64,000 nt of DNA from Laccaria trichodermophora (Eukaryota > Basidiomycota > Agaricomycetes > Agaricales > Hydnangiaceae): assembly GCA_018417955.1 (NCBI GenBank), contig JACTVC010000054.1, positions 79,096 through 143,095 on the forward strand, written 5' to 3'. Below the pieces are notes generated by a model. It searched no databases and was not told the origin of the DNA. It saw nothing but the letters and a program-made list of their open reading frames with translations. This document shows positions 18,863 through 30,773 of the stretch, in pieces. The position numbers and the translations under genes are program-made. Each line of letters starts with the position of its first letter. Within the stretch, counting starts at the first letter, position 1.

Positions 18863-21800
18863 TTAGATGTCATCTTCATCAGAGTTACATCGGTTTTCAT
18901 CACCGCCCACTGTCGTCACAGAAAGTAACACTTGGGCCAACGCCACAGTAAGTCCTCGAGTGTGATATAGGATTGGAAGGGAATGCCCAGAGGCCATAGT
19001 CAAACAGTGGTATATAGCTAGATTTGGATATCTTACATAATATATTGATCTTTTGTCTTGAACCACCACCTTGTCAGCAGTCTTGCCATCCTCTTGCACT
19101 ACATGTAGTGCTTTGTATAACTGTACTTCCTACAGTATGCATAATCATGTTGGGCCAGCTGAGTATCTTGTAACTGCTCATTGCTCACTCATGGGTGTTG
19201 ATCCCAGATCCACCCATTCTTGCCTCCTCCTTCCCTCTTGGCTTCAGCTATGCGAGAAATTCAGAGTGAATGCTTCACATCGAGCGATAAACCTTGTGAC
19301 TGCTTTCTTCAGTTCAAGCCACCGTTCCTCGTTGTTCTTCATATGGCTTTTCAGAGGTACACTCACAATGGTTCCCTCCCCTTCTGAAATTGGAATGGGA
19401 GCTTGAAGTTTCTTTTCAAGCTCACAGTGACAATCGAGCTGTAAATTTAGATTGTCTTTGGTGAGCTTGGCAATTCTGGCATCGGTGAGCACAAGGTTCC
19501 TGGCTGTCTTACGGACAACAGCTGCTTTGTTCTCGCGTTGCTCCTGCTGCTTGGCTGCCTTCTGCCTGTTTTTTGTCACCTTGATCTTGTCAGCTTCCAT
19601 CTGTGCTGCTTTCCTCTGCTTCTGGAGTCCACTCACATCTTGTTGTCTTGCTGTGCACATAAGGTAGATGTGGTCCGCTTCTTCAGTGAGTTTATGCAAC
19701 ATGAATGATTCTGTGTGATTTCACAAGGACATAAAGTGGGCGTTGAACTTGTGTAGTGTTTCCGAAGGTCACCGCGCTTGACCACATCTCCAGCTGCCGA
19801 GACCTCCTTCATTTGAGTCGTTTGTTGATGGGAAATATAGCTCGTCTCTCTCGTCTTCCGTGAGTTGGTCAATCCCTCCACCCTCCTTAAACTCGTCAGA
19901 GAACCAGTTGATGAAAGCCTCCCTGGCGCCTTGTGCAAACGTGGTGACGGCGCTATCAAGGTCAGGAAGCTGTGGCACAAGGGCGTGGACAGCGGTGAGG
20001 ACTTGAAGAGCCCATTTGTCCCATTCCTTCTCATCTAGGAACCCTTGCTCGTGAGATGTCTCACCTCCAGTCCAAATACCCAGGTTTTCAATGATGGTTT
20101 CCAGGAATTTTGCCTTCCTTTTGAAGAAACCCTAGAGTTTAAGGATGTTGCTATGGGTTCGAACGTGGGCCATGAAAGGGCGAGACACAGCAATATTGTA
20201 TAAAGCCAGGACACAAAGTTCAGTGAGTGTCGGAATGTCTTCAATTGCGCTGGCAAAATTTTTCTCAATGTTCGTTTCGCCAGGCCTATCCTTCGCATCA
20301 CAAATGTGCTTCATAAAGTTCTTGAAGTGCTCAAGATATACGACAATGGTCGCCGCTGCCTCCCCATGAGATCTGTATCGAGTATTACTGACGTTGGGGT
20401 AAGGGACATGATACCCAATGTGGTATTCCATGTACCAGTCATATGTGTCCTGTTGGCCTTTTTTCTTGTCCTTGTGCCAAAATAACATGCCACCTAGGGA
20501 AGTTGCATGAGTACCACCCCGCTTCGACACCTGTTCTGCATGTGCCTCAGCTGCCGTTGGCACTGAAGCATTGGTCCGATTTGCAAGTGTATATGCATTC
20601 TCCTTGTTTGCAAGGAGAATGGGAGGTGTCTTGTTAAGTAGGATCCACATTTCCTTGAGAGCCTTGGCACCCCATTTGACACAATTCAGGTCCTTGTGCA
20701 TGCAGCAGCCAGTTCAGATACACTGAGTAAGTTTTTCTTGCTCAGCAAGTGGTAGTGCATCAAAGACCTGCTTTCCAACTTCACACACGATCTCGATGTC
20801 TGCAGCTGCTTTCTCGTCATCTGAAAGCGCATCCCATGCAGCCTGGCCACTGTATGAGTCAATTTGCTTCGCCTTGAGGGTAAGCAATATGGCCAATACA
20901 TGTCCAAGCTCCATTTTAAACAGTGCATCCTCCTCTCGTTTAGCCAGAGGACTATTGTTAAAAATCTCTGCCAGCTCTTCAAGCAGCTGTCGCAAACTGT
21001 CAACTTGAGTCTGGCTCATGTGGTTAACAGAGGTGCCAACTCCCAAGGTTCGTAACTTCCATTCTGGCTTCGCATCTGGGTCGGAATAGTTGATAACTTG
21101 GAGTGCAATAGTCTGACACTCATACTCGATGTGTTTGTGGGATGTAGAATCTGAACTATAGGTAAGGTCTTCACCCATTTAGTAAGACTGACTTTCAAGG
21201 TTGACATGACTGACTCGCAGATTTAATTATCTCATAGATGACCTGAAGATCAGTGGCGACCCCTTTTTCTAACACAAAATGCTGAATTGATTGCGCGCTG
21301 ACCTGCTCTTTGATCTCCACCCCAAGAACAGATCCAATATCCTGTATCGCGTCACCAACTTTACGTTCTGCTGTGCCCAACAAAACAAGCAGTCGCGCCA
21401 ACCGCCTAGCTTCTGGTGTGTATCGGCCTTTGCGCATCATCTGAAAAGTGGCTGGACGAGTTTTCCACGTTTCTGCCATATGCTTCTTGAGCACAAATTT
21501 TGCAGCAGTGAGCCGTTTACATCTTTTCCAGATAATGACCCGGCGCTGGTTTAGATCCTTCAATGCTCCCTTGAGTCTCTTGATTTTATCCTGCAATCGA
21601 CAGATACTTTCATCAGCATCCTTCCTAACCTCATCGAGGTTCTTTCCTAGCATCAACATGAGGCCTCTGAGATGCCTGGCTTCTGCTCTCGCTTCCTTGA
21701 TATTTTCCTTTTCAATCCCTGCGGCCTTTTCTGCCTGTGCATTCCTTTGCCTCTCCTTGTACCACCTCTGATTACCTTCCTGAACCTTCTTCTTGAGGTT

Positions 21801-21971
21801 TAGGACCTCTTCCTCCAGCCCCTTGATAGTCTCTTTGCTTGAGGAGAACGGGGTGTGGTTGGTTGCTTCCCCAAGTGGACTACACTGATTTGTAGAGATT
21901 TCCTGTGCCTGAAGAGTTGTTTTCCGCTGCTGCTGTGACCCCTTTCTTCGCTTTTTTGGTTCTTGAGCCAT
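18863..21971 (-). pseudogene. Agaricomycete repeat-gene family, transposase-like, decayed
   Basis: Starts at ATG 21971. Exon 1 (21971-about 21215) is a coiled-coil Lys/Glu/Arg-rich region followed by ARRLARLLVLLGTAERKVGD and IGSVLGVEIKEQVSAQSIQH. After an intron the frame reads LTYSSDSTSHKHIEYE (about 21160), GVGTSVNH, MHKDLNCVKWG (about 20700), KDKKKGQQDTYDWYMEYHIG, NVSNTRYRSHGEAAATIVVY (about 20385-20330) and ETNIEKNF. The tail is another coiled coil ending DENRCNSDEDDI at 18863. In-frame stops lie at 20714-20716, 20132-20134, 19769-19771 and 19721-19723, and a solo LTR is inserted at 18961-19279. The family is abundant and uncharacterised in mushrooms. The spaced Asp, His/Asn and Glu motifs suggest an RNase H-fold transposase, as inference. 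Confidence 0.7.
18961..19279 (+). repeat. solo LTR, copy 4, with exact 5-bp target duplication
   Basis: 319 bp, TGTGATATAG...GCTTCACA, flanked by TCGAG at 18956-18960 and 19280-19284. This proves the repeat is an LTR and fixes its ends. It lies in the last part of the minus-strand gene ending at 18863. The host frame is open on both sides (RFIAR before it, GLTVALAQVL after). Confidence 0.95.
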
Positions 21972-22196
21972 TTGTAGTATGAGGTTGGTGAGTATTGAGG
22001 TATTTCCAGGACGAATAACACATCTAAGGATGCATGTACATCATTTTTTGTGACACGAAGCTTCTTCGATGCGTCCAAAACGCGTGTTACGTAATCCTTA
22101 AATTACGGTCTGGTGTGTCATAACTTAATAACAACTTTTCTCCTCACCACGGACCTCTGTCCCTCCCTTTTTTTTCCAGTTGAGATGTGTTGTGTC

Positions 22197-23797
22197 TAGG
22201 GACTGTCATGGATACACCTGGGTATTATCTGTATCCGATCTGTGGATTTTCCCACCCATGGATTGGATAAGCCACAGTATGGATATATCTGTGGGTATAG
22301 TGGCTCAGAGCAGCCCTCCATATATCTTCACGAGTTCTTCACCGTTTTCCATGAAAAAATATGCATTGGAAAGCTCTCGTTTGGGAGATTCTTATTCCAA
22401 TAAAATTAACTGTAATATCCTATGTGAATATTAGTAGAAGCTCATTATTTAATAACAGTGGAAAATGATATGATCAAGCCTCAATCCATGAAAATATTAC
22501 CAGCATCCACATGAAGAGCAAACATCATGATTCAGACATAAAGTGAGTCTTAAAAGTAGTCACAAATTAAATATAGTCATCCTAAATTATATTATCTAGC
22601 TGTCATCAGCAAAATTCACACTTTGTCAGACTCCTCCCATTCCCAGATGTTTGAAAACATTCCAAATTCTTTTGGAGAAAGAATTTTTGATTTCATTTCC
22701 ACTATCAAATTAATTTCACATTTTTTTTATTGCTCTTTATGCATACTCTCAATGATTGGATGCAGGATGAGTATCAAATACCATTATAATGCTAGTGTAG
22801 TCATACTACTTACCCAAGTGTTATAAATGATTTGGAAGGTTCATAAAGTATAAGCACTTTACAGTCATCCACTGGCCTGTGTTACACCACCACTGAGTGT
22901 TACACTTTTGCTCCTTGAATAACTTTTGCAATATTCAACATACTCCCTTGAAACAAATTTTATCTGGAGCTCCTATATATGGTCTCCCCTCACATCAAGT
23001 TTTGTGTGTGCAGGATGAGCATCAAATATGTAGTGCTTTGTTCAAAATGGGGTACTTAGCAGAAAACCTCCCACCACTGAATGTTACACCGGTATTTTCA
23101 GAATTACTCAACAGAAACAAACCTGAGAGCTCCAAAATTTGGAGGACACAAAGAATGGATATCACCAAGATTGAATGTACAATTTTTAAGTGAAAATGTA
23201 TCCCCATCATGTTTTAAGTGAATTTTCAATTTTTGATGTAACACTAGCTGGTGGATGACTGTATATATTTGCATCATATTTTGTATGAAATACATATAAG
23301 TACCCCAACCACTGTAAGAATTTTTGATGCTCACAGATGGGTATGGTATATGTTTGTCACTGATCTGCCATATACACATTCTCTTTCTGACCTGTTAAAA
23401 GATGTTGTTAATTTATTCAAGACCAAATTAATCTCTGTATAGCATTCAAGTCAAAAAATTATAACATAGTTCATTCTATGAATGCATATATTGTGGATTA
23501 ATAAAATCAGAGCAAAATACAAAGGAAAAGCTGAAGAAATAATTATAGTACAATGAATTCTTGTTCAAATTTATCAAAGGGTGTTTTTATTTTAAGAGGG
23601 AGTGAGATTGAAGAGTTCCACAGGCTTACAAAGGGCAGCAGTGCATTGGAGCTGCTCCTGCCAAGGTCGTCCAAATATAGCATATGGATCACAGATATCC
23701 ACGGATTTCTATATATATCCACGGGTCTGATCCGTGGATAACAGATATCAACGGCCACGGATGATACCCGGTTTTTGCCGATCCATGACAGTCCCTA
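22197..23797. mobile_element. 1.6-kb non-autonomous hAT element
   Basis: Inverted ends TAGGGACTGTCATGGAT on both sides, flanked by GTTGTGTC (22189-22196) and GTCGTGTC (23798-23805), an 8-bp duplication with one mismatch. The subterminal regions carry repeated TGTGGAT/GGATATCTGTGG-like motifs. The interior is A/T-rich and I see no transposase or other gene in it. It is the left neighbour of a truncated gene whose 3' end is lost near 24070. Confidence 0.85.
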
Positions 23798-24071
23798 GTC
23801 GTGTCTCTTGGGGGCCTTCAGAGTTTTTTTTTGTGTTTCTATCATTGAGTGTATTTTTACATCTGGATATGCACAATACAACATGAATTTCAAAAATTTG
23901 GTCTGAAGACCCCTGCACGTCCAAATTTACTCTCAATATGGACAAAGATCTGCTCAAAATCTGCCCAAATGCGTCCAAAAAGCTGCTTAACCATCAATCA
24001 CTGGTAGATATGCATGGGCCAAACATGAACAAACATCACGCCAGTTTTGCGGACCATGCACCTCTTCACTG

Positions 24072-25060
24072 TTACACATCCAGCCTATGGCCAACCACCT
24101 CTTTCCATTCTACCACAACACCCTCGACTTTGTTCTTTAGGAGAAGAGCAAGGATCAGCTGAGAGACATTGTGGGCAATGTTAACAGAGGTAGAGCCAGG
24201 CCGGACACCAATCCAGATCACAACAGGGCCAAGACTGCCGTTCTCCTCATCCCCAGGCAGGCCACGTTTGAAGAAGCGAACGATGCCAGTAGAGACCAGC
24301 TGGACCTCATTTGCCTTGATGATGTCACGAACCTGGGGACCAATAGTATCCCAGACCTTATACAGAGGGGTATCAAAGGCTCCATGGACAGACTTGGCAG
24401 GGACGCAACTGAATTGTTTGGGGAATGGCGTGGTGAGAGCATCAGAACGGTACACAAGTTCCGGGCAGTCATCGTTTCCAGTAATTCCATTATAATAGTG
24501 CATCCGTTCATAGGCATCGGGACCATGCTCAGAAACAAGGGTCACCTCGCTGGTGACGGTGAGAGCGGGGAAATTTGGGGTCATTGACGAGTCACTGAAA
24601 GTACGGGAACTGGGCAAGGGCGGCGAGCTAGGGTGCCTGTATAGCTGGCCATGGAGGCTGGCGCACTGAAGAGCGAACAGGGAAGGTTCTGGACAGAGGG
24701 TGGTGAGTCTGATATAGATGCGGAAGATAGCAAAAGAACTCACTGAAAAGGTCTGGACGTTTTCTCATGATATCAAGTGCTTGCGCGGCGGCTTTGGGGA
24801 CTCCTATATGGAATATGGTAAGCATGACATGGACTTTGTAGTTGGTAGACAGCAAAAAGAGGAAGCAAGAAAGCGAGAAGGATGGCACCAGCAAACAACG
24901 CCAGAAACCCTGCCATTGTAAGAGATGAAGAGACTCACCTTCACCAAGGACGCCAATGTTGTTCAGTTCATCATCAGAGAACGGGAAAGCTTCAAAAAGG
25001 TCAGTCTGGAATGGACACAGGAAAAGTGACGAGGCACACCAGGGGAATCCATAGTAGAGT
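24072..25060 (-). pseudogene. fragment of an abundant Agaricomycete hypothetical family
   Basis: Minus-strand exons include FEAFPFSDDELNNIGVLGE (about 25015-24950, donor GTGAGT) and a long exon at about 24650-24072 with HYYNGITGNDDCPELVYRSD, YKVWDTIGPQVRDIIKANEV and GPVVIWIGVRPGSTSVNIAH. The frame ends in VEGVVVEWKEVVGHRLDV followed by several stops, where full-length relatives continue. The family is common in mushroom genomes and its function is unknown. Truncation next to the 22197-23797 element suggests loss by rearrangement. I cannot define the first exon. Confidence 0.55.
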
Positions 25061-26452
25061 TGTGATGTCCGTGGTACTTAGTTCCGTGAGAAACTTTATA
25101 TCTATTTGCTCCATTGGCGTCGTCCGAGTGACTGCGGTGAAGCCCCTTTCTAGCCTACTTAGTGTCCTCAGAAACAGCTTGATGATCTAAGCTAGGGTGA
25201 TTTTTGGGAAGAGATTTTCGCCAGGTCACAGGGCCTCCTAATCGTTTAGCGCGCAAGCGCCGCGATCTTGCCATTCACCTCGTCCTTTGCGACGGCTGCC
25301 CTCTCGGTCACCTTGGATTTACTTCACCTGTCAAACGGTGCCGTCTGCAAGAATCCCAGCGAACTCATCTCGACATTGTCATCCTCATCAACAGGTAGCA
25401 CGGCACACGACGAAGGCGGGGCGGAACCTTTCTGTTTTAAATTGACGTCATCCTCGTGCTCCGACTCACACAAGGGGCAAACACCAGGTAAAGAGGTAGC
25501 AAACAGTAAATAACTATGTTATGGAATGTCTAATTTCCCGGCAATTATTTGTTTCAGTTTCCTCGTGTCAGAACGAGCTTTCAACGACATTAAATCGTTG
25601 CCCCATCATTGTTGCTGGGGCAAATCAGGGTTAGTCTTTATCTTCCTTCTCCGGCAACAACATTTCCTTTTTATCCCTCCTTTCCACAAAGATCACAAGC
25701 AAGAAAATTTTTATCTTATTTAACTGATCATTTTTGCTACAGATGTTGAATCAAATATTTAACATAGTTATTCCTCCTCTTTACTTTGCAATGAAAGCCA
25801 TTTGCCCCTTGTGTCACCTTTACTCCTGCGTCCTCTCGGCCCTCGTCATTATCAATGGGACGAAGCATCCGCTCGATGTTGGGCTGGATGACGATGCCTG
25901 TGGAGAATAGCGGATACGGATACTGTCCCTATGACTTTCGAGAACATCGGATTCTCGCGCCCAGTCGCTCCCCAAACTCCATCAGGTAAGTTCATTGATA
26001 GGTGTTGTTCTTGGCCAAAACAAACAGCTTCTTAGGCCCTCGACTGAAATTTTTGATTTGCGCTGAATGCGATCTTGGGCCCCTCGAATGGTGCGAAGAA
26101 GGTGGCTCTGAATTTTGGTTGGCCTGCTCAAGAGTTGGTTATTGGGGATGATACGCTCTATCACGACGAACTCTCTCAACCTGTAAATCCACCAAATCAC
26201 TCCGTATGGCAAAAAAGGCTCATCTCAAACGTTGAAACGAGTAGAAATATTTGCTCAGTGTCCCAAGATCCGACCTCCAATCGGCGCAGTCGGGATTACA
26301 TAATAATAGGCTGCGCTATTTCCGCGAAGACATGTTTCTCCTATATTCCCAGCGAATGTCCCTCATAGGACAGCCAAGCTGGTGTCCAACATATATAGCT
26401 GAATACATTTCATTTTCGCCCAAGCTCAAACTTGACGGTCCCGCCCTTTCCA
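25061..26452. other. intergenic stretch without a supported gene
   Basis: Open frames here are short, lack recognisable domains and do not join through credible splice sites. The right part (about 26200-26452) should contain the promoter and 5' leader of the ATPase gene. I see no repeat boundary or RNA gene. Confidence 0.5.
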
Positions 26453-29400
26453 ATGCAATCCCCAGCTTTAGATCTTGAATCCCAGAAGGAGCCTCCTGAG
26501 AACCTTGATATCTTTCTTGAGGGTCTACCAAACGGGCTCGACACTGATGCCAACATTCAATCCACTCATCCCCGATTTAAAGGTGGTCGTGACGCTGGGC
26601 ACCGATTGCCGATCGAGTTTCGAACTTTAAGCATACATGTCGACACTCGCGCAACCATCGGGGGAGACAAGGACAAGCCGCGCGCAGCTGCTGTTAAAGG
26701 TGGACTTTGACAGCCATCGTCTTCTAAATTTACTGACCCCAGCATTCCAGAGCTTGTGTCATTGGACTGGCACAAAATATCGACAGAAGAGGCACTACGG
26801 CGCTTAGGAGTATCTCCCGTGACTGGTTTGGATACGACTCAAGCACAACGCCGGCTCAAGACTGGTGGAAAGAACGTCATCTCGCCTCCTAAAAACAACT
26901 ACTGCCGCAAGGTTCTTGAATGGGTCCTCGGTGGGTTCGGAAGTCTTCTTCTGGTGGCCAGTATTATCTGCTTTATTGCTTGGTTAGTAGTCTTACATGT
27001 CATCACGGTAACACTCTGACTTTCTTGCTAGGAAACCACTTGGTAAACCAAACCCTGAGGTCTCTAACCTCGCACTGGCCGTCGTACTTTTACTGGTTTT
27101 GGTTATACAAGCTTTTTTCAACGCCTGGCAAGACTTTTCTACCTCTCGAGTCATGTCATCTATCAAGGGCATGCTTCCGTCAGATGTCATGGCACTTCGC
27201 AACGCCGTGCAAGAGAAAATACCAGCGAGTGAATTGGTAACTGGGGATCTAGTGTACATCTCTATGGGCGAGAAGGTTCCGGCCGATCTGAGGTTAATCG
27301 AGGTCAGTATGGATTTGCAATTTGATAGAAGCATCTTGACAGGAGAAGTACGTTCACATCCGTTTTGGATAAATCATCTTTCCTGATCGATTTCTCCCAG
27401 AGCGAAGCTGTTTCTGGAAGAGTTGATATGACTGAAGAGAACTTTCTCGAGGTACGCGCGGTCTAGAGCCGTCTTGAGCTTTCTGACGCTTCATTGCAGA
27501 CCAAAAACGTCGCTCTTCAGGGTACTCACTGCGTCAATGGCTCTGGCTTAGGTGTCGTCATACAAACTGGCGACAGAACAGTTTTGTTCGTCTGCACGTC
27601 ACTCTGTGTTCGCTTCCAATCTAACGTATCTCAACGCCAGCGGTCTTATTGCAAAGCTTTCGTCCGTGGAAACAAAGGGGTTAACTACTTTGCAGCGCGA
27701 GCTCTTTCGGTTTGTTGGAATTATTGCTGGTATGGCCACTATCGTGGCTACTATCATCGTTATTCTCTGGGCTGCATGGTGTGTCAAGCATTCCTTCACT
27801 GCCCTCTGTGTTTATTCTTAGCAGTTCTCGTCAGGCTTCGAAGGTCATTCCCATCATATATCAATGTTTCAAATCTCTTAATAGATGTTGTTTCTGTGAT
27901 GGGTATGTTGCCCTATCGTTGCCACTACAGTCTACTCACTGCCGCTTTTTTTAGTGGCGTTCATACCCGAAGGATTACCAGTGGCTGTTACACTCTCCCT
28001 GGCGAAGGTCGCTAGTAGGTTAGGCAAACACAGGGTGCTATGCAAGTCTCTCTCAATCGTTGAAACACTGGGTTCAGTGAACGTCTTGTGCTCCGTACGT
28101 TCCGTAACTTTCGCTTCCCTGTCTTGAGATATCATGGTCATTCAGGACAAGACTGGCACGCTTACGCAGAATATAATGCACGTTGAGAACGTGGCGGTCC
28201 TTGACATGGTGTTTGACAGCAAAGACTATCCGAGCGCCGTTTCGAGTTCAAGCTCAGATGTTGCTGCGAACCTGTCCCAAATCGTTGCAGCTGCATCTAT
28301 CTGCAACACTGCGGTCTTCGATGCAGGCACAGGGTCAAACGACGAAAAGAAAGAGAGGGTTATTGTCGGTAACTCCACAGGTGGGCATCCTGATCGTATA
28401 ACGTCGACATCGTCTAAATTCTGTGCAGATATGGCAATCCTCAAGTTCGCAGATTCCGTCGCTTCTGTGGATGAGACTCGTCATAGATGGGAGGAGGTTT
28501 TTAGAATGAATTTCAATTCCAAAGTACGTCGCCGTCTCTGTATCTTTTTTTGCCTGCTCAACGTTTGTTGAACAGACAAAGTTTATGCTCATACTGTCCA
28601 AGCTTGCACCCTCGGTCTCGCTTGACGATGGTTTAGTCGCTCCTTTGGCTCCTTGGGACGAATTCACGCCTACTAGTTTCCTCCTCACGTCTAAAGGCGC
28701 CCCCGAGATCCTCTTGCCTCGATGTTCATTTGTCTTGAACCCTGAGGGGGGTGCGCCCATTCCCATAAATCCTTCGATCTGCGAAAAGATATGTGCGATT
28801 CAAGAACGATGGGCCGGAAACGGTCAACGTGTCCTTCTCCTCGCTCGCAGGATCATCAAAGGCGAATGTCTTACCCACGTCGATCCCCACTCTGAAGAGT
28901 TTTCAGCATTAATCGAGGAGTACCACCGGGATCTTGTTATTGTAGGACTTGTCGGCTTGATCGACCCTCTTAAACCAGACATCAAGGACACGGTTAAGTG
29001 AGTCTTTTTTGCCCCATACATACCAGTTGATCTTGCTGACCTGGGCTTCCAGGATCTGTCGGCGTGCAGGCATCCGTTTCTTCATCATCACGGGTGCGTT
29101 GCATCGATTCACTCAGAACCCAACTCTCAATCCTGTCTTGCAGGTGATCATCCAACCACAGCAGTTTCAATAGCTGGCCAAGCGGGAATTATCACGGATA
29201 CCACTACGGTTCACCATGCCTCCGACCTGGTCGCAGCTGTCGGTAGCAAGGCTCTATCATACGATTCGGAGTCGGATGATCATCCTTTGAAAGGCATCGT
29301 CGTCACTGGGCCCGAGCTACAGACCCTCGAACCGGCGCAAGTCGAGCAGCTCTGCCAATATGAGGAAATTGTTTTTGCCCGAACCACACCTGAACAGAAA

Positions 29401-30773
29401 TTGCGCATCGTTAATGACTTCAAGAGTCGCGGCAATGTTGTAGCGGTGACTGGCGATGGCGTTAATGACGCGCCATCGTTGAAGGCCGCTGACTGTGGAA
29501 TAGCGATGGGCCAAGGTTCTGACGTCGCGAGGGAGGCCGCCGATTTGGTCTTACTGGGCGATTTTTCTTCTATAGTGATTGCTATCGAATTTGGTCAGTC
29601 GGGTATTATGTCTGCTTGTAATTGCTTCACATAGTTTGTTTGTCAGGTCGGCTTGTCTTTGATAACCTCAAGAAGACCGTGTTGTATCTTCTACCCGCTG
29701 GAAGGTATGTTGCTACGTCGCATTTACCTCTATTGTTCTCACTCTAAACCTCCCTCAGCTTCTCGGAGTTGATGCCTATTTTATTCAATATCCTGTTCGG
29801 TCTTCCTCAAATGCTCAGCAATATACAGTGTGTTTAGATCCTACTCTTCTTGTATGATACAACGGCTTACTTGACCGAGTCGATAGGATGATCATCATTT
29901 GTGTTGCTGTACGTTAACACTCTTACACCCACCATTCGTTTCCCTGATCACACTCCTAGACCGACGTCCTTCCAGCTTTAAGCATGTGCTTGGAGAAACC
30001 TGAAACAGGGCTGTTACAGCGCAAACCGAGAAACGTCAAGAAAGATAGGCTCGTAAATTGGAAATTGCTTCTACAGGCATATGGTTTCTTGGGTGTGTTG
30101 GAAACATTGTGTGCGATGTCTATGTAAGACTCGTCTTGACGCTCGACGTGCCTTTGTTGATTTTGATTGTTTCCATCCAGGTCATTCTGGTACCTCAAGC
30201 GACATGGTGTCCCATTCTCGACCCTGTTCCTCGGTTTTGGGAACTGGCCTGGGCTTACGAATGAGCTTCTTTTCACTGCGCAGAGTGTCTATTTCTTCAC
30301 TCTGGTTATTATGCAATGGGGGTGAGCTTTCGCGCTGATAGCTCGTAGCATAAATATTTACACCCCGCCTCTGCAAGGAACTTGTTTGCGACTCGCGGCA
30401 GACGTCTCAGCATCTTCCAGCATACACCTGCCTCTAATTGGTATGTGTTCCCAGCGGCCGGCATGGCTCTTGTCCTCGCTATCTTCTTCTCCTATGTCTC
30501 CTGGTTGTAAGTTGCTCCTTGCTTTCCTCAGGCAGGAAAGAATCATCAACTCATTACCACCAATTTCATAGTCAAAAGGTGTTTCAAACACGCCCCATCC
30601 CTGTGGAGTACTTCTTCATTCCCATTACCTTTGGCTTGGGTCTCCTATTGTAAGCTCGTTTTTTCGCGAGACGGTCGGTTCTAATGATGCTTTGTTGCTA
30701 CAGCCTTGACGAGATGCGCAAATACTTTGTTCGAGCATACCCCGGTAGTTTTATTGATCGCATGGCATGGTAG
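26453..30773 (+). CDS. P-type cation ATPase, class IIC (Na,K-ATPase alpha-like)
   Basis: A membrane pump that couples ATP hydrolysis to export or exchange of cations. Starts at ATG 26453 (MQSPALDLESQ) and stops at TAG 30771-30773, with more than ten short introns. In order: cation-ATPase N-terminal segment (ELVSLDWHKISTEEALRRLG), actuator domain ending SILTGE, membrane segment 4 AFIPEGLPVAVTLSLAKVAS, phosphorylation site CSDKTGTLTQN split by an intron (about 28078-28160), nucleotide-binding part (TSKGAPEILLPRC), hinge TGDGVNDAPSLKAADCGIAM (about 29450), and C-terminal membrane segments with FDNLKKTVLYLLP and SMCLEKPETGLLQRKPRN. The PEGLPV and LQRKPRN signatures fit the Na,K/H,K class found in some fungi rather than ENA or SERCA. 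All key residues are present and no lesion was seen. The ion is not predictable from sequence alone. Confidence 0.88.

Noticed and set aside
22623..23193. Several short plus-strand frames within the 1.6-kb hAT element
   Set aside because: They are A/T-rich, lack transposase motifs and do not connect by splice sites.
24169..24587. Plus-strand open frames of 108-138 codons opposite the hypothetical-family exon
   Set aside because: They are antisense shadows of the minus-strand exon, which carries the recognisable conserved motifs.
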